DNA of 64,000 nt from Gemmatimonadota bacterium (GCA_016713435.1 JADJPD010000001.1:558001-622000); one strand, 5' to 3'; positions 48,314 to 58,033 are shown, counted from the first letter of the stretch. Notes: generated from the sequence alone by a model not told the origin. Numbers and translations are program-made.

Positions 48314-48880
48314 ATGGACGCCGCGCACCTGCACCTCATCATCAACCACCTGCCCATCGTCGGCGTGCCGTTCGTGGCGGCGCTGCTGGCCTGGGGCATC
48401 CTGCGCGACTCGCGCGAAGTGACCCGGACGGCGCTCGCGGCGGCGGTGGTGGTGGCGGCGCTGGCCTACCCGGTGTTCCTCACCGGGGAGCCGGCAGAGG
48501 AGGGGATCGAGCACACCCCGGGCTTCAGCGAGCAACTGGTGCACGAGCATGAGGAGCGCGCGGAAGCGGCCCTCGTGGCCGTGCTCCTGACGGGCGTGGC
48601 CGCGGCGGGCGCGTTCTGGCTGTCGCGCAAGGGGGAGGAGACCCCGCGGGTGCTGGGCGGCATCACGCTCGCCGCGCTCCTCGTGAGCGGCGGGCTGCTC
48701 GGCCTGACGGGGCTCTCGGGCGGGCAGATTGCCCACGACGAGATCCGGGGCCCGCTGGCCGCCGCCGGGGACGTGCGGCCGGCGTCCGGTGACGGCGGCG
48801 CCATGGCGGCGGACAGCCTGGCGGCGGATTCCCTTGCGCCCGCGCGGGATCGCGACGATGATGACGACGACGACCGCTGA
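48314..48880 (+). CDS. Four-helix membrane protein with conserved histidines
   Basis: The 188-residue protein has about four membrane helices. It opens MDAAHLHLIINHLPIVGVPF, a His-rich first helix like that of small predicted cytochrome- or DUF2231-type membrane proteins. HEHEER follows after the second helix, and the C-terminus is a soluble Asp-run (DRDDDDDDD). The His pattern suggests heme or metal binding, but this is inference. A TAGCTT box at 48280-48285 may be its promoter. It is followed 16 bases later by the OmpR-type regulator, so the pair may sense something it handles. Confidence 0.75.
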   Translation: MDAAHLHLIINHLPIVGVPFVAALLAWGILRDSREVTRTALAAAVVVAALAYPVFLTGEPAEEGIEHTPGFSEQLVHEHEERAEAALVAVLLTGVAAAGAFWLSRKGEETPRVLGGITLAALLVSGGLLGLTGLSGGQIAHDEIRGPLAAAGDVRPASGDGGAMAADSLAADSLAPARDRDDDDDDDR

Positions 48881-48896
48881 GCAAGGAGCCACGACC

Positions 48897-49589
48897 ATGC
48901 GCGTCCTGCTCGTCGAAGATGAAGCGCGGCTGGCCGAGAGCATCGCGCGGGGCCTCCGCCAGGCGGCCCATGCGGTGGACATCGCCGACCGGCTGGCGGT
49001 GGCGCGACAGAAGCTGGAACTGGAGCCGTATGACGCGGTGATCCTGGACGTGAACCTGCCGGACGGCTCGGGCTTCAGCCTGGCCGCCGAGCTGCGGAAG
49101 CGCGCGGTGCGGATCCCGGTGCTGATGCTCACGGCCCGCGACTCGGTGGCCGACCGGGTGGCGGGGCTCGACAGCGGGGCGGACGACTACCTGGTGAAGC
49201 CGTTCGCGTTCGAGGAACTGCTCGCGCGCCTGCGCGCGCTGCAGCGGCGGCAGCCGGAGTTCCGGCCGCAGCTGCTCGAGGTGGCGGACCTGGTGATCGA
49301 CCCGGCGGCGCGGACCGCGGTGCGGGCCGGCGAGCCGGTGGAGCTCACCACCACCGAGTACGCGATGCTCGAGTTCCTGGCGCGGCACGCCGGCCAGGTG
49401 TGCGGGCGGGCGCAGATCAGCGCGGCCGTCTGGGACGAGAACTACGACCCCTTCTCCAACATCATCGACGTGTACGTCTCACGGCTGCGCCGCAAGCTGG
49501 ACCGCCCCGGGCTGGTGCCGCTGTTCCACACGGTGCGCGGGGCCGGCTACACGCTCGATCCCGCGCGCGGGGGCGCCCGCACCGGGTGA
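48897..49589 (+). CDS. OmpR/PhoB-family response regulator
   Basis: The protein has 230 residues: a receiver domain (VEDEARLAE, Asp in VILDVNLPDG, Thr in MLTARDS, Lys in LVKPFAF) and a C-terminal winged helix (LTTTEYAMLEFLARH, IDVYVSRLRRKLD, VRGAGYTL). Its stop overlaps the kinase start as GTGA. It resembles CopR/QseB-type regulators of envelope or metal responses. Targets may include the membrane protein just upstream. Confidence 0.95.
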   Translation: MRVLLVEDEARLAESIARGLRQAAHAVDIADRLAVARQKLELEPYDAVILDVNLPDGSGFSLAAELRKRAVRIPVLMLTARDSVADRVAGLDSGADDYLVKPFAFEELLARLRALQRRQPEFRPQLLEVADLVIDPAARTAVRAGEPVELTTTEYAMLEFLARHAGQVCGRAQISAAVWDENYDPFSNIIDVYVSRLRRKLDRPGLVPLFHTVRGAGYTLDPARGGARTG

Positions 49590-51016
49590 CCCGCCTCGGG
49601 CTCCGCACCCGCCTGGCCCTCGTCTTCGGCGCGGGCTTCGCGGTGCTGCTCGGGCTCGGGGCGCTGGCGCTCTCGCTGCACCTGGCGCGCGGCTACCGCC
49701 GGGAATTCGACCACAACCTGCAGGAAGCGGCGCAGGGCGCCGTGGCCCTCTTCCAGCTGGACCGGCCGGAGTACGGCACGGGCTGGGAGGCCGCGGCGCA
49801 CGTCGTCTCCGAGCTCGTCTACGGGGACCGGACGCTCGTCGCCATCGATCCCGCCGATACCACCCACGAGCGCCGCGTGGCGAGCCCGCGCATCCCGGGC
49901 GAGCCCTGGTTCAGCGACGCCCCGCGCGATGCACCCCAGCGCCGCCCCGTCACCCTGCGGCTCCGCGAGGGCGAGGCCCGCGTGCTGCGGGCGCCGCTGG
50001 CCGAGGGGCTCGAGGTGGTCATCGCCATGAGCACGCTGCCGCTCGAGCGGCGGCTCGACCGGCTCTCGCGCGCGCTCATCACGGTGCTGCCGGTGATCCT
50101 GCTGCTGGGCGGGCTGGTGGGCGCGTGGGGCGCAGGGCTGGTGCTGCGACCCATCGTGGAGGTGGCGCGCGCCGCCGACCAGATCGGCGAGGCCGTGGTG
50201 CGCGGCGACACCACCTTCCATCCCCTGCCGCCCTCCCCCGCCGACGACGAGATCGCCACGCTCACCACCGCGTTCAACCGGCTGGTGGCGCGCGGCACCG
50301 CCGCCATCGAGCGCGAGCGCGAGGTGGCCGAGCGGCAGCGGGAGTTCCTGGCCGAGGTGGCGCATGAACTCCGCACGCCCGTGGCCATCCTCCGGAGTGA
50401 GGCCGAGGTGGCGCTCGGCGCGGGCAACACGGCCGAAAGCCGGCAGGAGGCGCTGGCGCGCATCGCGGCGGAGGCGGCGGAGATGGGGCGGCTGGTGAAC
50501 GACCTGCTGCTGGTGGCCCGCGGTGACGCGGGCCGGCTGGAGCCCACACGGGAGCGGCTGTACCTCGACGACCTCCTCACGACGGCCGTGTCCCGAGTGC
50601 GGCGGCTGCCGCTGGCCGCGGGCCGCAGCATCACCATCGGCGAGTTCGAGGCGGCACCGGTGCTGGGAGACGCGGCGCTGCTGGAGCAGGCGCTCGTGGT
50701 CCTGCTCAACAATGCGCTGGTGCACGCGCCCGGCGCCGCCATCGAGGTGAGCACGGGCACCGCCGTGGAGGCGGGACAGCGGCACGCGTGGGCGCGGGTC
50801 CACGATGACGGCCCCGGCATCCCGGCGGAGGCGCGTGAGCGGGTCTTCGAGCGCTTTGCGCGGCTCAACCCCGACGCCCCGGGCACCGGGCTCGGCCTTC
50901 CCATTGCGCGCAGCGTGGCGGAGGCGCACGGCGGCACGGTCCGGCTCGAGCCGTCGGCGCGCGGCGTCACGTTCACCCTGGTGCTGCCGGAAGCGGAGGC
51001 CCCGGCCCGGGCCTGA
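49586..51016 (+). CDS. Sensor histidine kinase partner of the OmpR-type regulator
   Basis: The protein has 476 residues from GTG 49586: a membrane helix (about 10-33), a periplasmic domain of about 130 residues, a second membrane helix (VLPVILLLGGLVGAWGAGLVL), HAMP, HisKA with FLAEVAHELRTPVAIL, and HATPase with NNALVHAP, DDGPGIP and GTGLGLPIA. It would phosphorylate the regulator with which it overlaps. The sensed signal is unknown. Confidence 0.95.
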   Translation: MTRLGLRTRLALVFGAGFAVLLGLGALALSLHLARGYRREFDHNLQEAAQGAVALFQLDRPEYGTGWEAAAHVVSELVYGDRTLVAIDPADTTHERRVASPRIPGEPWFSDAPRDAPQRRPVTLRLREGEARVLRAPLAEGLEVVIAMSTLPLERRLDRLSRALITVLPVILLLGGLVGAWGAGLVLRPIVEVARAADQIGEAVVRGDTTFHPLPPSPADDEIATLTTAFNRLVARGTAAIEREREVAERQREFLAEVAHELRTPVAILRSEAEVALGAGNTAESRQEALARIAAEAAEMGRLVNDLLLVARGDAGRLEPTRERLYLDDLLTTAVSRVRRLPLAAGRSITIGEFEAAPVLGDAALLEQALVVLLNNALVHAPGAAIEVSTGTAVEAGQRHAWARVHDDGPGIPAEARERVFERFARLNPDAPGTGLGLPIARSVAEAHGGTVRLEPSARGVTFTLVLPEAEAPARA

Positions 51017-51017
51017 G

Positions 51018-52193
51018 TCAGCGCTGCAGGTCCCGCGCGTCGCGACTGCCGCCGCCCGTCAGCCGGGCGGCGGCTTCGTTCAGGAGGTCGTCGGTCTTGC
51101 AGAAGACGAAGCGGACGTAGCGGCGGCCGAGCTCGGGGCGGCTGAAGAAGCTCGAGCCCGGCACCGGGGCCACGCCGCGCTCGGCCGCGAGCCAGTGGGC
51201 AAAGGCGGTGTCGTCGAGGTCGGAAAGCGCGGAGAAGTCGGCCAGGATGTAGTACGCGCCCTCGGGCGCCACGGCGGTGAAGCCGGCCTGCACCACGGCG
51301 GCGTGGAGCAGGTCGCGGCGGCGGCGGTACTCCTCGCCCATGCCGAGGTAGAACTCGCGCGGCAGCTGGTCCATGGCGGTGGCCAGGCCTTCCTGCAGCG
51401 GCGCGGGGGCACCGACGGTCAGGAAGTCGTGGACCTTGCGGATGGCGTCGGTGAGCGCCGGCGGGGCCAGGATGGTGCCGATGCGCCAGCCGGTGATGGA
51501 GAAGGTCTTCGACGCGCCGCTGATGGTGATGGTGCGGTCGCGCATGCCGGGCAGCGTGGCGAGGGGGATGTGCTCGCCGGTGTAGCGGATGTGCTCGTAG
51601 ATCTCGTCGGTGACGGCGTAGGCGCCATGGCGCTGGCAAAGCGCCGCGATTCCCTCGAGCTCGGCCCGCGTCAGCACGCGGCCCACGGGGTTGGCCGGCG
51701 TGTTGACGATCACCGCCCGGGTGCGCGGCGAGAACGCGGCGGCGAGCCGGTCGAGGTCGAGGGGCTGGCCCGGGAAGAGCGGCACGTAGACGGGCCGCGC
51801 GTCGCAGAGGATGGTGTCGGGCCCGTAGTTCTCGTAGAACGGCTCGAACACGATCACTTCCTCGCCGGGATCCACGATGGCCAGGAGCGTGGCGATCATG
51901 GCCTCGGTGGCGCCGCAGGTGATGGTCACCTCGGCCTCGGGATCCACGGCGAGGCCGTACCAGGCGTCGTACTTCCGCGCCACCGCCTCCCGCAGCCGCC
52001 GCGCGCCCCAGGTGATGGCGTACTGGTTGTGGTTGTCGCGGATGGCCTGCGCCGCCGCCTCCTTGAGCAGGTCGGGCGCGGCGAAGTTGGGGAAGCCCTG
52101 GGCCAGGTTGATGGCCCCGTGCTTCGCGGCCAGGCGGGACATGCCGCGGATGACGGACTCGCGGAACGAGCGGGTGCGGAGCGCAGTGTGCAT
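51018..52193 (-). CDS. Class I PLP-dependent aminotransferase (kynurenine/methionine aminotransferase type)
   Basis: The protein has 391 residues. It shows INLAQGFPNFAAPDLLKEAA, NQYAITWGARRLREAVA, VNTPANPVGRVLTRAEL and the Schiff-base lysine in SGASKTFSITGWRIG, the pattern of the KAT/YbdL subgroup, which transaminates methionine, kynurenine, glutamine and similar amino acids with keto acids. The gene converges on the kinase gene with one base between stops. The exact substrate is not decidable. Confidence 0.92.
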   Translation of the reverse strand: MHTALRTRSFRESVIRGMSRLAAKHGAINLAQGFPNFAAPDLLKEAAAQAIRDNHNQYAITWGARRLREAVARKYDAWYGLAVDPEAEVTITCGATEAMIATLLAIVDPGEEVIVFEPFYENYGPDTILCDARPVYVPLFPGQPLDLDRLAAAFSPRTRAVIVNTPANPVGRVLTRAELEGIAALCQRHGAYAVTDEIYEHIRYTGEHIPLATLPGMRDRTITISGASKTFSITGWRIGTILAPPALTDAIRKVHDFLTVGAPAPLQEGLATAMDQLPREFYLGMGEEYRRRRDLLHAAVVQAGFTAVAPEGAYYILADFSALSDLDDTAFAHWLAAERGVAPVPGSSFFSRPELGRRYVRFVFCKTDDLLNEAAARLTGGGSRDARDLQR

Positions 52194-52237
52194 GGGCCGG
52201 GGGCAGGGGGAACGGGACGGGGGCCGCGGCCGGGCGG

Positions 52238-53401
52238 CTACGGCACGCGCTGGGTGGAGACGATGATGTCGTCCACGAAGAAGGCCTGGTCGTACGGCGA
52301 GCCGTCCCCGATGTAGGGCGCGATGACGAACTGGTTGAACTTCATCTGCGGCTGCTGGGCGGTGCGGAACAGCACGTCGGCCTGGTCGATGAGCAGGCGG
52401 CCGTCGAACCAGTAGCGCGCCACGCCGTCGCGCTGGCCGCGCCCGTCCCGGATGGTGTTGAGCCGGAACTCGGCCTCGACCCGGTGCCACTCGGCCTGCG
52501 ACCCGGGGCCCGGCTCCAGCCCGGCCGCCGGGGCGGCGGCAGACCAGGTGAGTTCATTGCGCCAGCCCGAGCCCAGGTAGCACTTGCCGGCACCGCCGTT
52601 GCAGCCGGCCACGGCGCGGCGCTCGGTGCTGCGGCTGAGGTCCTTGTTGACCGCCGCCTGGTCAATGTTGAGCGCATCGGTGATGGCGAGGCGCGGCACG
52701 ATGCCCTGCTGCCAGTTGTGCTCGATGTACGTCGTCAGGTGCGTGGCCGACGGGCCGATGAACTCGTTGTCGCTGGTGGTGATGACGTGGAACTCGTGCG
52801 GGTGGTACGGCTTGCCCGAGCCGCGCCAGTCGGCACCGTAGCGCACCCAGTAGCTCACCACCACCACGTCGGTGGGCGTGAAGAGCCGGCGGACGGCACC
52901 GCCCTGCACCGGGATCCGGTCGCCACGACGGAAGCGGAACTCGAGCGCGCCGCGGCCCGTGTGCGGCCGGGTGGGCACGATGAGGGGCGCGCGGTTGTCG
53001 TACCAGCCGCGCTCGCCGAGCGCGCCATCCTCGAAGCCCTCCCGGAACAGCACCCCGGCGGCGCTGTCCTCTGCGCGGGTGGGGGTCGGCGCCGGCGGTG
53101 GCGGGGGTGGAGGCGGCTGGGTGACCGGGGCCGGCGGCGCATCGGTGTCCGCCGGGGGCGGCGAGGCCGGGACGGCCCGGCCCTGGGTCTCGCCCGGCTT
53201 GGGCGGCAGGGCGGCGCCGAGTTCGCGCTCCTCGAAGCCGCTGGCCACGCCCTCGCCCCCGGCGACGGCGCGCCGGTGGGCTTCCCACGGCCGCACCACG
53301 CCCACGGCGACGACCAGGGCCGCGCCGCCCAGGCCCACCAGCACGCGCTGGACTTTGCGGCCCACCAGCCCAGATTCCGGGCGCGCCTCACGCCTTCTCA
53401 T
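52238..53401 (-). CDS. Membrane-anchored concanavalin-like (polysaccharide-lyase-like) protein
   Basis: The 387-residue protein has an N-terminal membrane anchor (VLVGLGGAALVVAVGVV), a Pro-rich linker (residues about 75-115 with runs of P), and a C-terminal beta-sandwich of about 250 residues (LFREGFEDGALGERGWYDNR, HEFHVITTSDNEFIG, FFVDDIIVSTQ). The last domain resembles LamG/polysaccharide-lyase jelly-rolls that bind or cleave glycans; no catalytic set is identified. It probably faces the periplasm. It lies 44 bases upstream of nothing else on its strand and is divergent from the M42 gene. Confidence 0.7.
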   Translation of the reverse strand: MRRREARPESGLVGRKVQRVLVGLGGAALVVAVGVVRPWEAHRRAVAGGEGVASGFEERELGAALPPKPGETQGRAVPASPPPADTDAPPAPVTQPPPPPPPPAPTPTRAEDSAAGVLFREGFEDGALGERGWYDNRAPLIVPTRPHTGRGALEFRFRRGDRIPVQGGAVRRLFTPTDVVVVSYWVRYGADWRGSGKPYHPHEFHVITTSDNEFIGPSATHLTTYIEHNWQQGIVPRLAITDALNIDQAAVNKDLSRSTERRAVAGCNGGAGKCYLGSGWRNELTWSAAAPAAGLEPGPGSQAEWHRVEAEFRLNTIRDGRGQRDGVARYWFDGRLLIDQADVLFRTAQQPQMKFNQFVIAPYIGDGSPYDQAFFVDDIIVSTQRVP

Positions 53402-53416
53402 CCGGATGCCCTGCCC

Positions 53417-54484
53417 ATGGACTCGACCTCCCTCGCGTTCCTGAAGACCCTGCTCGATGCCCCCGGCCCGAGTGCCTACGAGGCGCTCCCCGCGCGCGCC
53501 TGGCGCGCGGAGGCGGCCACCCTCACCGACCACGTGCACGTGGACATCACGGGCAACTGCTTCGCCACGCTCAATCCGGGCGGGGCGCCGAAGGTGCTCC
53601 TGGCCGGCCACATCGACGAGATCGGGGTGATGGTCACCCACATCGACGACGACGGCTTCCTGAGCTTCGACACCATCGGTGGATGGGACCACCAGGTGTT
53701 CGTGGGCCAGCGCGTGGAGCTGCTGGCGCGCGGCGGCCGCCTGCCCGGGCTCATCGGCAAGAAGGCCATCCACCTCATCGCCAAGGACGACCGCGACAAG
53801 GTCACCAAGGCCGAGGACCTCTGGATCGACATCGGGGCCAGCAGCCGCGCCGAGGCGGAGGCGCTGGTGGAGATCGGCGACGCGGGCGTGCTGGCGTCGC
53901 GGGTGCTCGAGTTCCCGAAGGGCCGGCTGGTGAGCCGGGCGCTCGACAACCGCGTGGGTTCTTTCGTGGTGCTGGAGGCGCTGCGCCGGCTCACGGCCGA
54001 GCCGCCCCGCGCCCAGGTGGTGGCGGCGGTGACCAGCCGCGAGGAGATCAGCTACACCGGGGGTGGCGCCCGGCCCGGCGCCACCGGGCTCGCCCCGACG
54101 GTGGCGGTCGTGGTGGACGTCACCCACGCCACCGACATTCCCGGGTCCGACAAGAAGAAACACGGTGACGCCAAGCTCGGCGGCGGGCCCGTGCTCACCC
54201 GGGGCGCGGCCATCAACCCGGTGGTGTTCGAGCTGCTGCGCGAGAGCGCCCGGGCCGAGGGCATCCCCTTCCGCATCGAGGCCTCGAGCCGCGACACCTA
54301 CACCGACGCCGACAGCATCTTCAACGCCACCACCGGTGTGGCCACCGGCCTGGTCTCGGTGCCGCTCCGCTACATGCACAGCCCCAACGAGATGGTGGCG
54401 CTGGAGGACCTGGACGCCACCGCGCGGCTGCTCGCGGCGTTTGCTCGGCGCATCGACGCGACGACCAGCTTCCTGCCACACTAG
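53417..54484 (+). CDS. M42 family metallo-aminopeptidase
   Basis: The protein has 355 residues. Metal ligands are visible in LLAGHIDEIGVMV (His), LDNRVGSFV (Asp), TSREEISYTGGGA (Glu pair), VVVDVTHATD (Asp) and YMHSPNEMV (His), the M42 order. Enzymes of this family form dodecameric shells that remove N-terminal residues from peptides. The start has no strong ribosome-binding site. It is divergent from the beta-sandwich gene by 15 bases. Confidence 0.93.
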   Translation: MDSTSLAFLKTLLDAPGPSAYEALPARAWRAEAATLTDHVHVDITGNCFATLNPGGAPKVLLAGHIDEIGVMVTHIDDDGFLSFDTIGGWDHQVFVGQRVELLARGGRLPGLIGKKAIHLIAKDDRDKVTKAEDLWIDIGASSRAEAEALVEIGDAGVLASRVLEFPKGRLVSRALDNRVGSFVVLEALRRLTAEPPRAQVVAAVTSREEISYTGGGARPGATGLAPTVAVVVDVTHATDIPGSDKKKHGDAKLGGGPVLTRGAAINPVVFELLRESARAEGIPFRIEASSRDTYTDADSIFNATTGVATGLVSVPLRYMHSPNEMVALEDLDATARLLAAFARRIDATTSFLPH

Positions 54485-54556
54485 GATCGGACCGCGGGCG
54501 CGGCGCGCGGCCCAGGGCCGGCGATCAGAGGCCGGGCCGGCGCCCCGGCCTTTCCC

Positions 54557-56218
54557 CTAGGACCACATCAGCTGCAGCGCCTGCTCCACCTTGGCGCGGA
54601 ACTCCTTGTCGTCGTCGGCGAGGAGGTCCTTGAGGACAGCCGCCGCCGACGGCCCCGCCAGCCCGAGTCCTTCGACGGCCGCGAGCCGCAGGGACATGGC
54701 CTTGCGGCGGAAGAGCTTCCCGCCCGGCTCCGCGGCCTTCTTGAGCGCCTGCAGCGCGTCGGCCGAGCCGATGCGGCCGAGGGCCAGGTACATCTCGCGC
54801 TGGACGTCGGGCTTCGATTCCTCCTCCGCCGAGACCGCCAGGCTCATGGCCAGGCTGCGGTTGCGGCGGCCGTCGAGGTCCTGGGCCGCCTGCATCCGCA
54901 CCGCGGGCGAGGGGTCCCGGAGCGCCCGGCGCATCGGCTCCACCACCGCGGTGCCGCCCATCTTGGCCAGCGCGCCGGCCACGGCGCGGCGCACGCGGTC
55001 GTCGTCGTGCCCCATGAGCTTGCTGAGGGCGGGGATGGCGCGCTCGAGCTGGATCTCGCCGCAGAGGTCGGCCATGTTGCGCACCACGAACCACTGGTCG
55101 TGGCTCAGCATGTGGACGATCAGCTCGGTGCCCTCGCTCATCTCCCTGAGCGCGCTGAAGTACGCGCGCCGCTGCGACATGTCCTCCGCGCTGGAGAGCG
55201 CCAGCAGCAGCACCTCCGTCCCGTCCGCCCCCATGCGCCGGAGCACGGCCGTGGCCTCCGCCTTGAGCGGGCCGTGGGTGGTGAGCCGCGCCACCTGCTC
55301 CAGCGCCGACTTGGGCAGCAGCCGCCGGAGCGCGATGCCGAAGGTGCGGCCCTGCCCGCCGCCCGCCTGCGCCGCCTCCACCTTCACCAGCGCGTGCGCC
55401 GTGCGCACCACCTCCTGCCAGTCGCCCCGGCGCTCGGCGGCCTCGCCGGAGGCCATGATCTGGTTGAGGAGCTCCCCGATGGCGCGGTCGCCCTGGGCCT
55501 GGCTCAGGCGGGCCACCAGGTCGTCGAGCGGCGTCACCGCGCGCATCTCGGCGGTGAGGAAGTGCATCATCCCCACCTTGGCCTCGGTGAGCGCGTCGGG
55601 ACCGAGGTCCGCGAGGCGGCCGTCGTCGTCCACGCGCTGGCCCTTGGGATCGGTGCGGCCACCGGCGGCCGGCCGCTCCCCCGACACCGTGGGCGACTCT
55701 TCCCAGAGCGGCCGCACCAGGCCCGGGCCGAGGGGCTGCGGTTCCGGGGGCAATCCCGGCAGCGGCGGGGCGGCCTGGGGCGGGGCGGATGGGGCGCTGG
55801 CAGGGAGCGTGGTCTGGGGCGCCTCGGGCAGCGGGCTCACCGGAATGGCGCCGCACCCGGCGGCGTCCAGTCGCGCGGTGAGGTGATCGAAGCCGCCGTA
55901 GGTCCCGGGGGGCTGCGCCAGCACCTTCATGAGCGAGACGAGGGTGCTCGTCATGAGGCCGACGGGGAAGCGCACCTCGCCGATGCCGTGGCCGCGCAGC
56001 TGGTCGTGGAGGCCCACCAGCTCGGCGCGGCCCAGCGGCACCTCCACCTGGTCCCACACGAGGCTCGTCGGCTTCACTCGTACCACGTGGTCGCCGGTGA
56101 CCAGGTGGGCGGCCAGCCGCTTGAAGGCGCTGCGCTGCTCCTCCTTCTTGTCCGGGCGGTCCCGGAGCAGGAGCAGCACGGCAGCGAGGTCGGCGAGGAT
56201 GGCGGCAGGCGTGCTCAT
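54557..56218 (-). CDS. HEAT-repeat protein
   Basis: The protein has 553 residues: an N-terminal helical domain (to about 130), a Pro/Ala-rich linker (about 130-195), a helical middle, and a C-terminal run of HEAT-like repeats (about 320-550; for example RAIPALSKLMGHDDDRVRRAV and PMRRALRDPSPAVRMQAA). Such solenoids bind proteins. No catalytic motif is seen and there is no export signal, so it is probably cytoplasmic. TAGCTT lies 11 bases before the ATG, suggesting a very short leader. Confidence 0.85.
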   Translation of the reverse strand: MSTPAAILADLAAVLLLLRDRPDKKEEQRSAFKRLAAHLVTGDHVVRVKPTSLVWDQVEVPLGRAELVGLHDQLRGHGIGEVRFPVGLMTSTLVSLMKVLAQPPGTYGGFDHLTARLDAAGCGAIPVSPLPEAPQTTLPASAPSAPPQAAPPLPGLPPEPQPLGPGLVRPLWEESPTVSGERPAAGGRTDPKGQRVDDDGRLADLGPDALTEAKVGMMHFLTAEMRAVTPLDDLVARLSQAQGDRAIGELLNQIMASGEAAERRGDWQEVVRTAHALVKVEAAQAGGGQGRTFGIALRRLLPKSALEQVARLTTHGPLKAEATAVLRRMGADGTEVLLLALSSAEDMSQRRAYFSALREMSEGTELIVHMLSHDQWFVVRNMADLCGEIQLERAIPALSKLMGHDDDRVRRAVAGALAKMGGTAVVEPMRRALRDPSPAVRMQAAQDLDGRRNRSLAMSLAVSAEEESKPDVQREMYLALGRIGSADALQALKKAAEPGGKLFRRKAMSLRLAAVEGLGLAGPSAAAVLKDLLADDDKEFRAKVEQALQLMWS

Positions 56219-56306
56219 GGGGCAGGCGTAAGCTAGCCCAGCCCGCCCGGGGCGGACAGGCCCCGCGCTACCTGCGCCGCCCCCGGCCCGGCTAATTTCC
56301 TCCCCC

Positions 56307-57578
56307 ATGCGCACCCGAATCCTGCTCGCCCTCGCGGCCCTCAGCTTCCTCCCCCCGGGCCCCGTCCAGGCCCAGTCCACCGAGGCCGCCGTCACCCTCC
56401 TGACCGATGTCCGGACCCTCGCCAGCGACGGATGGAGCGGACGGCTGACCGGCTCGCCCGGCGCGGACAGCGCCGCCCGCTACCTGGCGCGGCGCTTCCG
56501 GCAGGTGGGCCTCAAGCCGGGACCGCAGGGATTCTTCCAGGTGTTCACCATCGCGCGCGAGGCGCCGGCCGCCGTGCACGCGGGCATCGGGGGCGCCGTC
56601 GCGCGCAACGTGATCGGCGTGCTGCCGGGCCGCGACCCGGAGCTCCGCAACCAGATCGTCGTCGTCGGGGCGCACTACGACCACCTGGGCCTCGGCACCT
56701 TCGGCGCGCTCGATCCCGACAGCACCGGCAAGGTCCACAATGGCGCCGACGACAACGCCTCGGGCGCCGCGGCGCTGGTGCACATCGCGCGGCAGCTGGC
56801 CCTCCTACCGCCGGCGCGCACGGTGGTGTTCATCGCCTTCAGCGGCGAGGAGGCGGGCCTGCTCGGCAGCGACTACTACGTGAAGAACCCGCTCTTCCCG
56901 CTGGCCCGCACCGTGGCCATGGTGAACATGGACATGGTGGGCCGCCTCCGGGACAACCGGCTGCTGGTCTACGGCGCGGCCACGGCGGCGGAGTTCCCGC
57001 CGCTGCTCGACTCGCTCAACGCCACGGCCGGCTTCGACCTCAAGGCCAGCGGCGACGGCTGGGGCCGCAGCGACCAGTCCTCCTTCTACGCCGCCGGCAA
57101 GCCCGTGCTCCACGTCTTCACCGACCTGCACGAGGACTACCACCGCGCCACCGACGACTGGGAGAAGATCAACGCCGACGGCCTCGCCCGCGTGGCCGAT
57201 TTCACCACCGCCGTGGTGCGCGCCCTGGCCGACCGCCGCGCCCCGCTCACCTTCGTCAACGTCCCGCCGCCCGCCCCCACCGCCGGCAGCGCCTCCAGCT
57301 CCGCCGGCTACGGCGCCTATCTCGGCACCATCCCCGACATGGCGGAGAACCCGGGCGGGGTGAAGCTGACGGGCGTCCGCGCCGGCAGCCCGGCGGAGAA
57401 GGCGGGGCTCCGCGGCAACGACATCATCCTCCAGATCGGCGGCACGCCCATCCCCGACCTCCAGGCCATGACGGGCGTGCTCCGCACACACAAGCCCGGC
57501 GACGTCGTGGAGATCCGCATCCGGCGCGACGGCGCGGAGCAGGTGGTGTCGGTCACCCTCGGCAGCCGGGGCGGCTGA
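56307..57578 (+). CDS. Exported M28 metallopeptidase with C-terminal PDZ domain
   Basis: The protein has 423 residues: a signal peptide (MRTRILLALAALSFLPPG), an M28 domain with zinc-binding residues in VVGAHYDHLG, HNGADDNASGA (Asp), FSGEEAGLLGS (Glu pair) and VNMDMVGR (Asp), and a PDZ domain at about 330-420 (VKLTGVRAGSPAEKAGLRGNDIILQI). The fold is that of aminopeptidase Y/S-like enzymes; the PDZ may recruit substrates. TAATTT ends eight bases before the ATG, so the mRNA may be leaderless. It overlaps the next gene as TGATG. Confidence 0.94.
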   Translation: MRTRILLALAALSFLPPGPVQAQSTEAAVTLLTDVRTLASDGWSGRLTGSPGADSAARYLARRFRQVGLKPGPQGFFQVFTIAREAPAAVHAGIGGAVARNVIGVLPGRDPELRNQIVVVGAHYDHLGLGTFGALDPDSTGKVHNGADDNASGAAALVHIARQLALLPPARTVVFIAFSGEEAGLLGSDYYVKNPLFPLARTVAMVNMDMVGRLRDNRLLVYGAATAAEFPPLLDSLNATAGFDLKASGDGWGRSDQSSFYAAGKPVLHVFTDLHEDYHRATDDWEKINADGLARVADFTTAVVRALADRRAPLTFVNVPPPAPTAGSASSSAGYGAYLGTIPDMAENPGGVKLTGVRAGSPAEKAGLRGNDIILQIGGTPIPDLQAMTGVLRTHKPGDVVEIRIRRDGAEQVVSVTLGSRGG

Positions 57579-58033
57579 TGGCGGTCCTGGATCCGCAGCC
57601 CATCGTGGCCGGCCTGCGCGGGCTGTTCTGCAAGGACGCCGGCCGGCAGGCGCTGCTCCAGTACGCCGCCGACCGGATTCGCGCCGCCGGCGCGCCGTAC
57701 ACCTCGGTGTACCTCTACATGCTCCACGGCGACCTGCTCGAGCTCGAGGCCTGGAGCGGCCGTGAAACCGAGCATGTCCGGATCCCGGTGGGCCGGGGCG
57801 TCTGCGGCACCGCGGTGGCCACCGGGCAGGACCAGAACGTCCCGGACGTGCGCGCCGTCGGCAACTACATCGCCTGCAACACCTTCACCCGCTCGGAACT
57901 GGTGGTCCTCATCCGCCGCGGCGCCACGATCCTGGGCCAGATCGACGTGGACAGTGACGTCCCCGACCCCTTCACGCCCGAGGAAGAGGCCGCGGTTCGT
58001 ACGGTTGCCGACGGACTCGCCGTCCTTCTCTAG
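57578..58033 (+). CDS. GAF-domain protein, free methionine-R-sulfoxide reductase-like
   Basis: The protein has 151 residues. The second half is fRMsr-like: RIPVGRGVCGTAV with Cys76 and GNYIACN with Cys100, 24 residues apart as in yeast and E. coli enzymes, followed by SELVVLIRRGATILGQIDVDS. The third Cys of the family, ten residues before Cys76, is His66 here. The catalytic pair is present, so reduction of free methionine sulfoxide is likely, with a changed resolving step; a plain GAF sensor is the alternative. It overlaps the M28 gene by one base. Confidence 0.8.
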   Translation: MAVLDPQPIVAGLRGLFCKDAGRQALLQYAADRIRAAGAPYTSVYLYMLHGDLLELEAWSGRETEHVRIPVGRGVCGTAVATGQDQNVPDVRAVGNYIACNTFTRSELVVLIRRGATILGQIDVDSDVPDPFTPEEEAAVRTVADGLAVLL

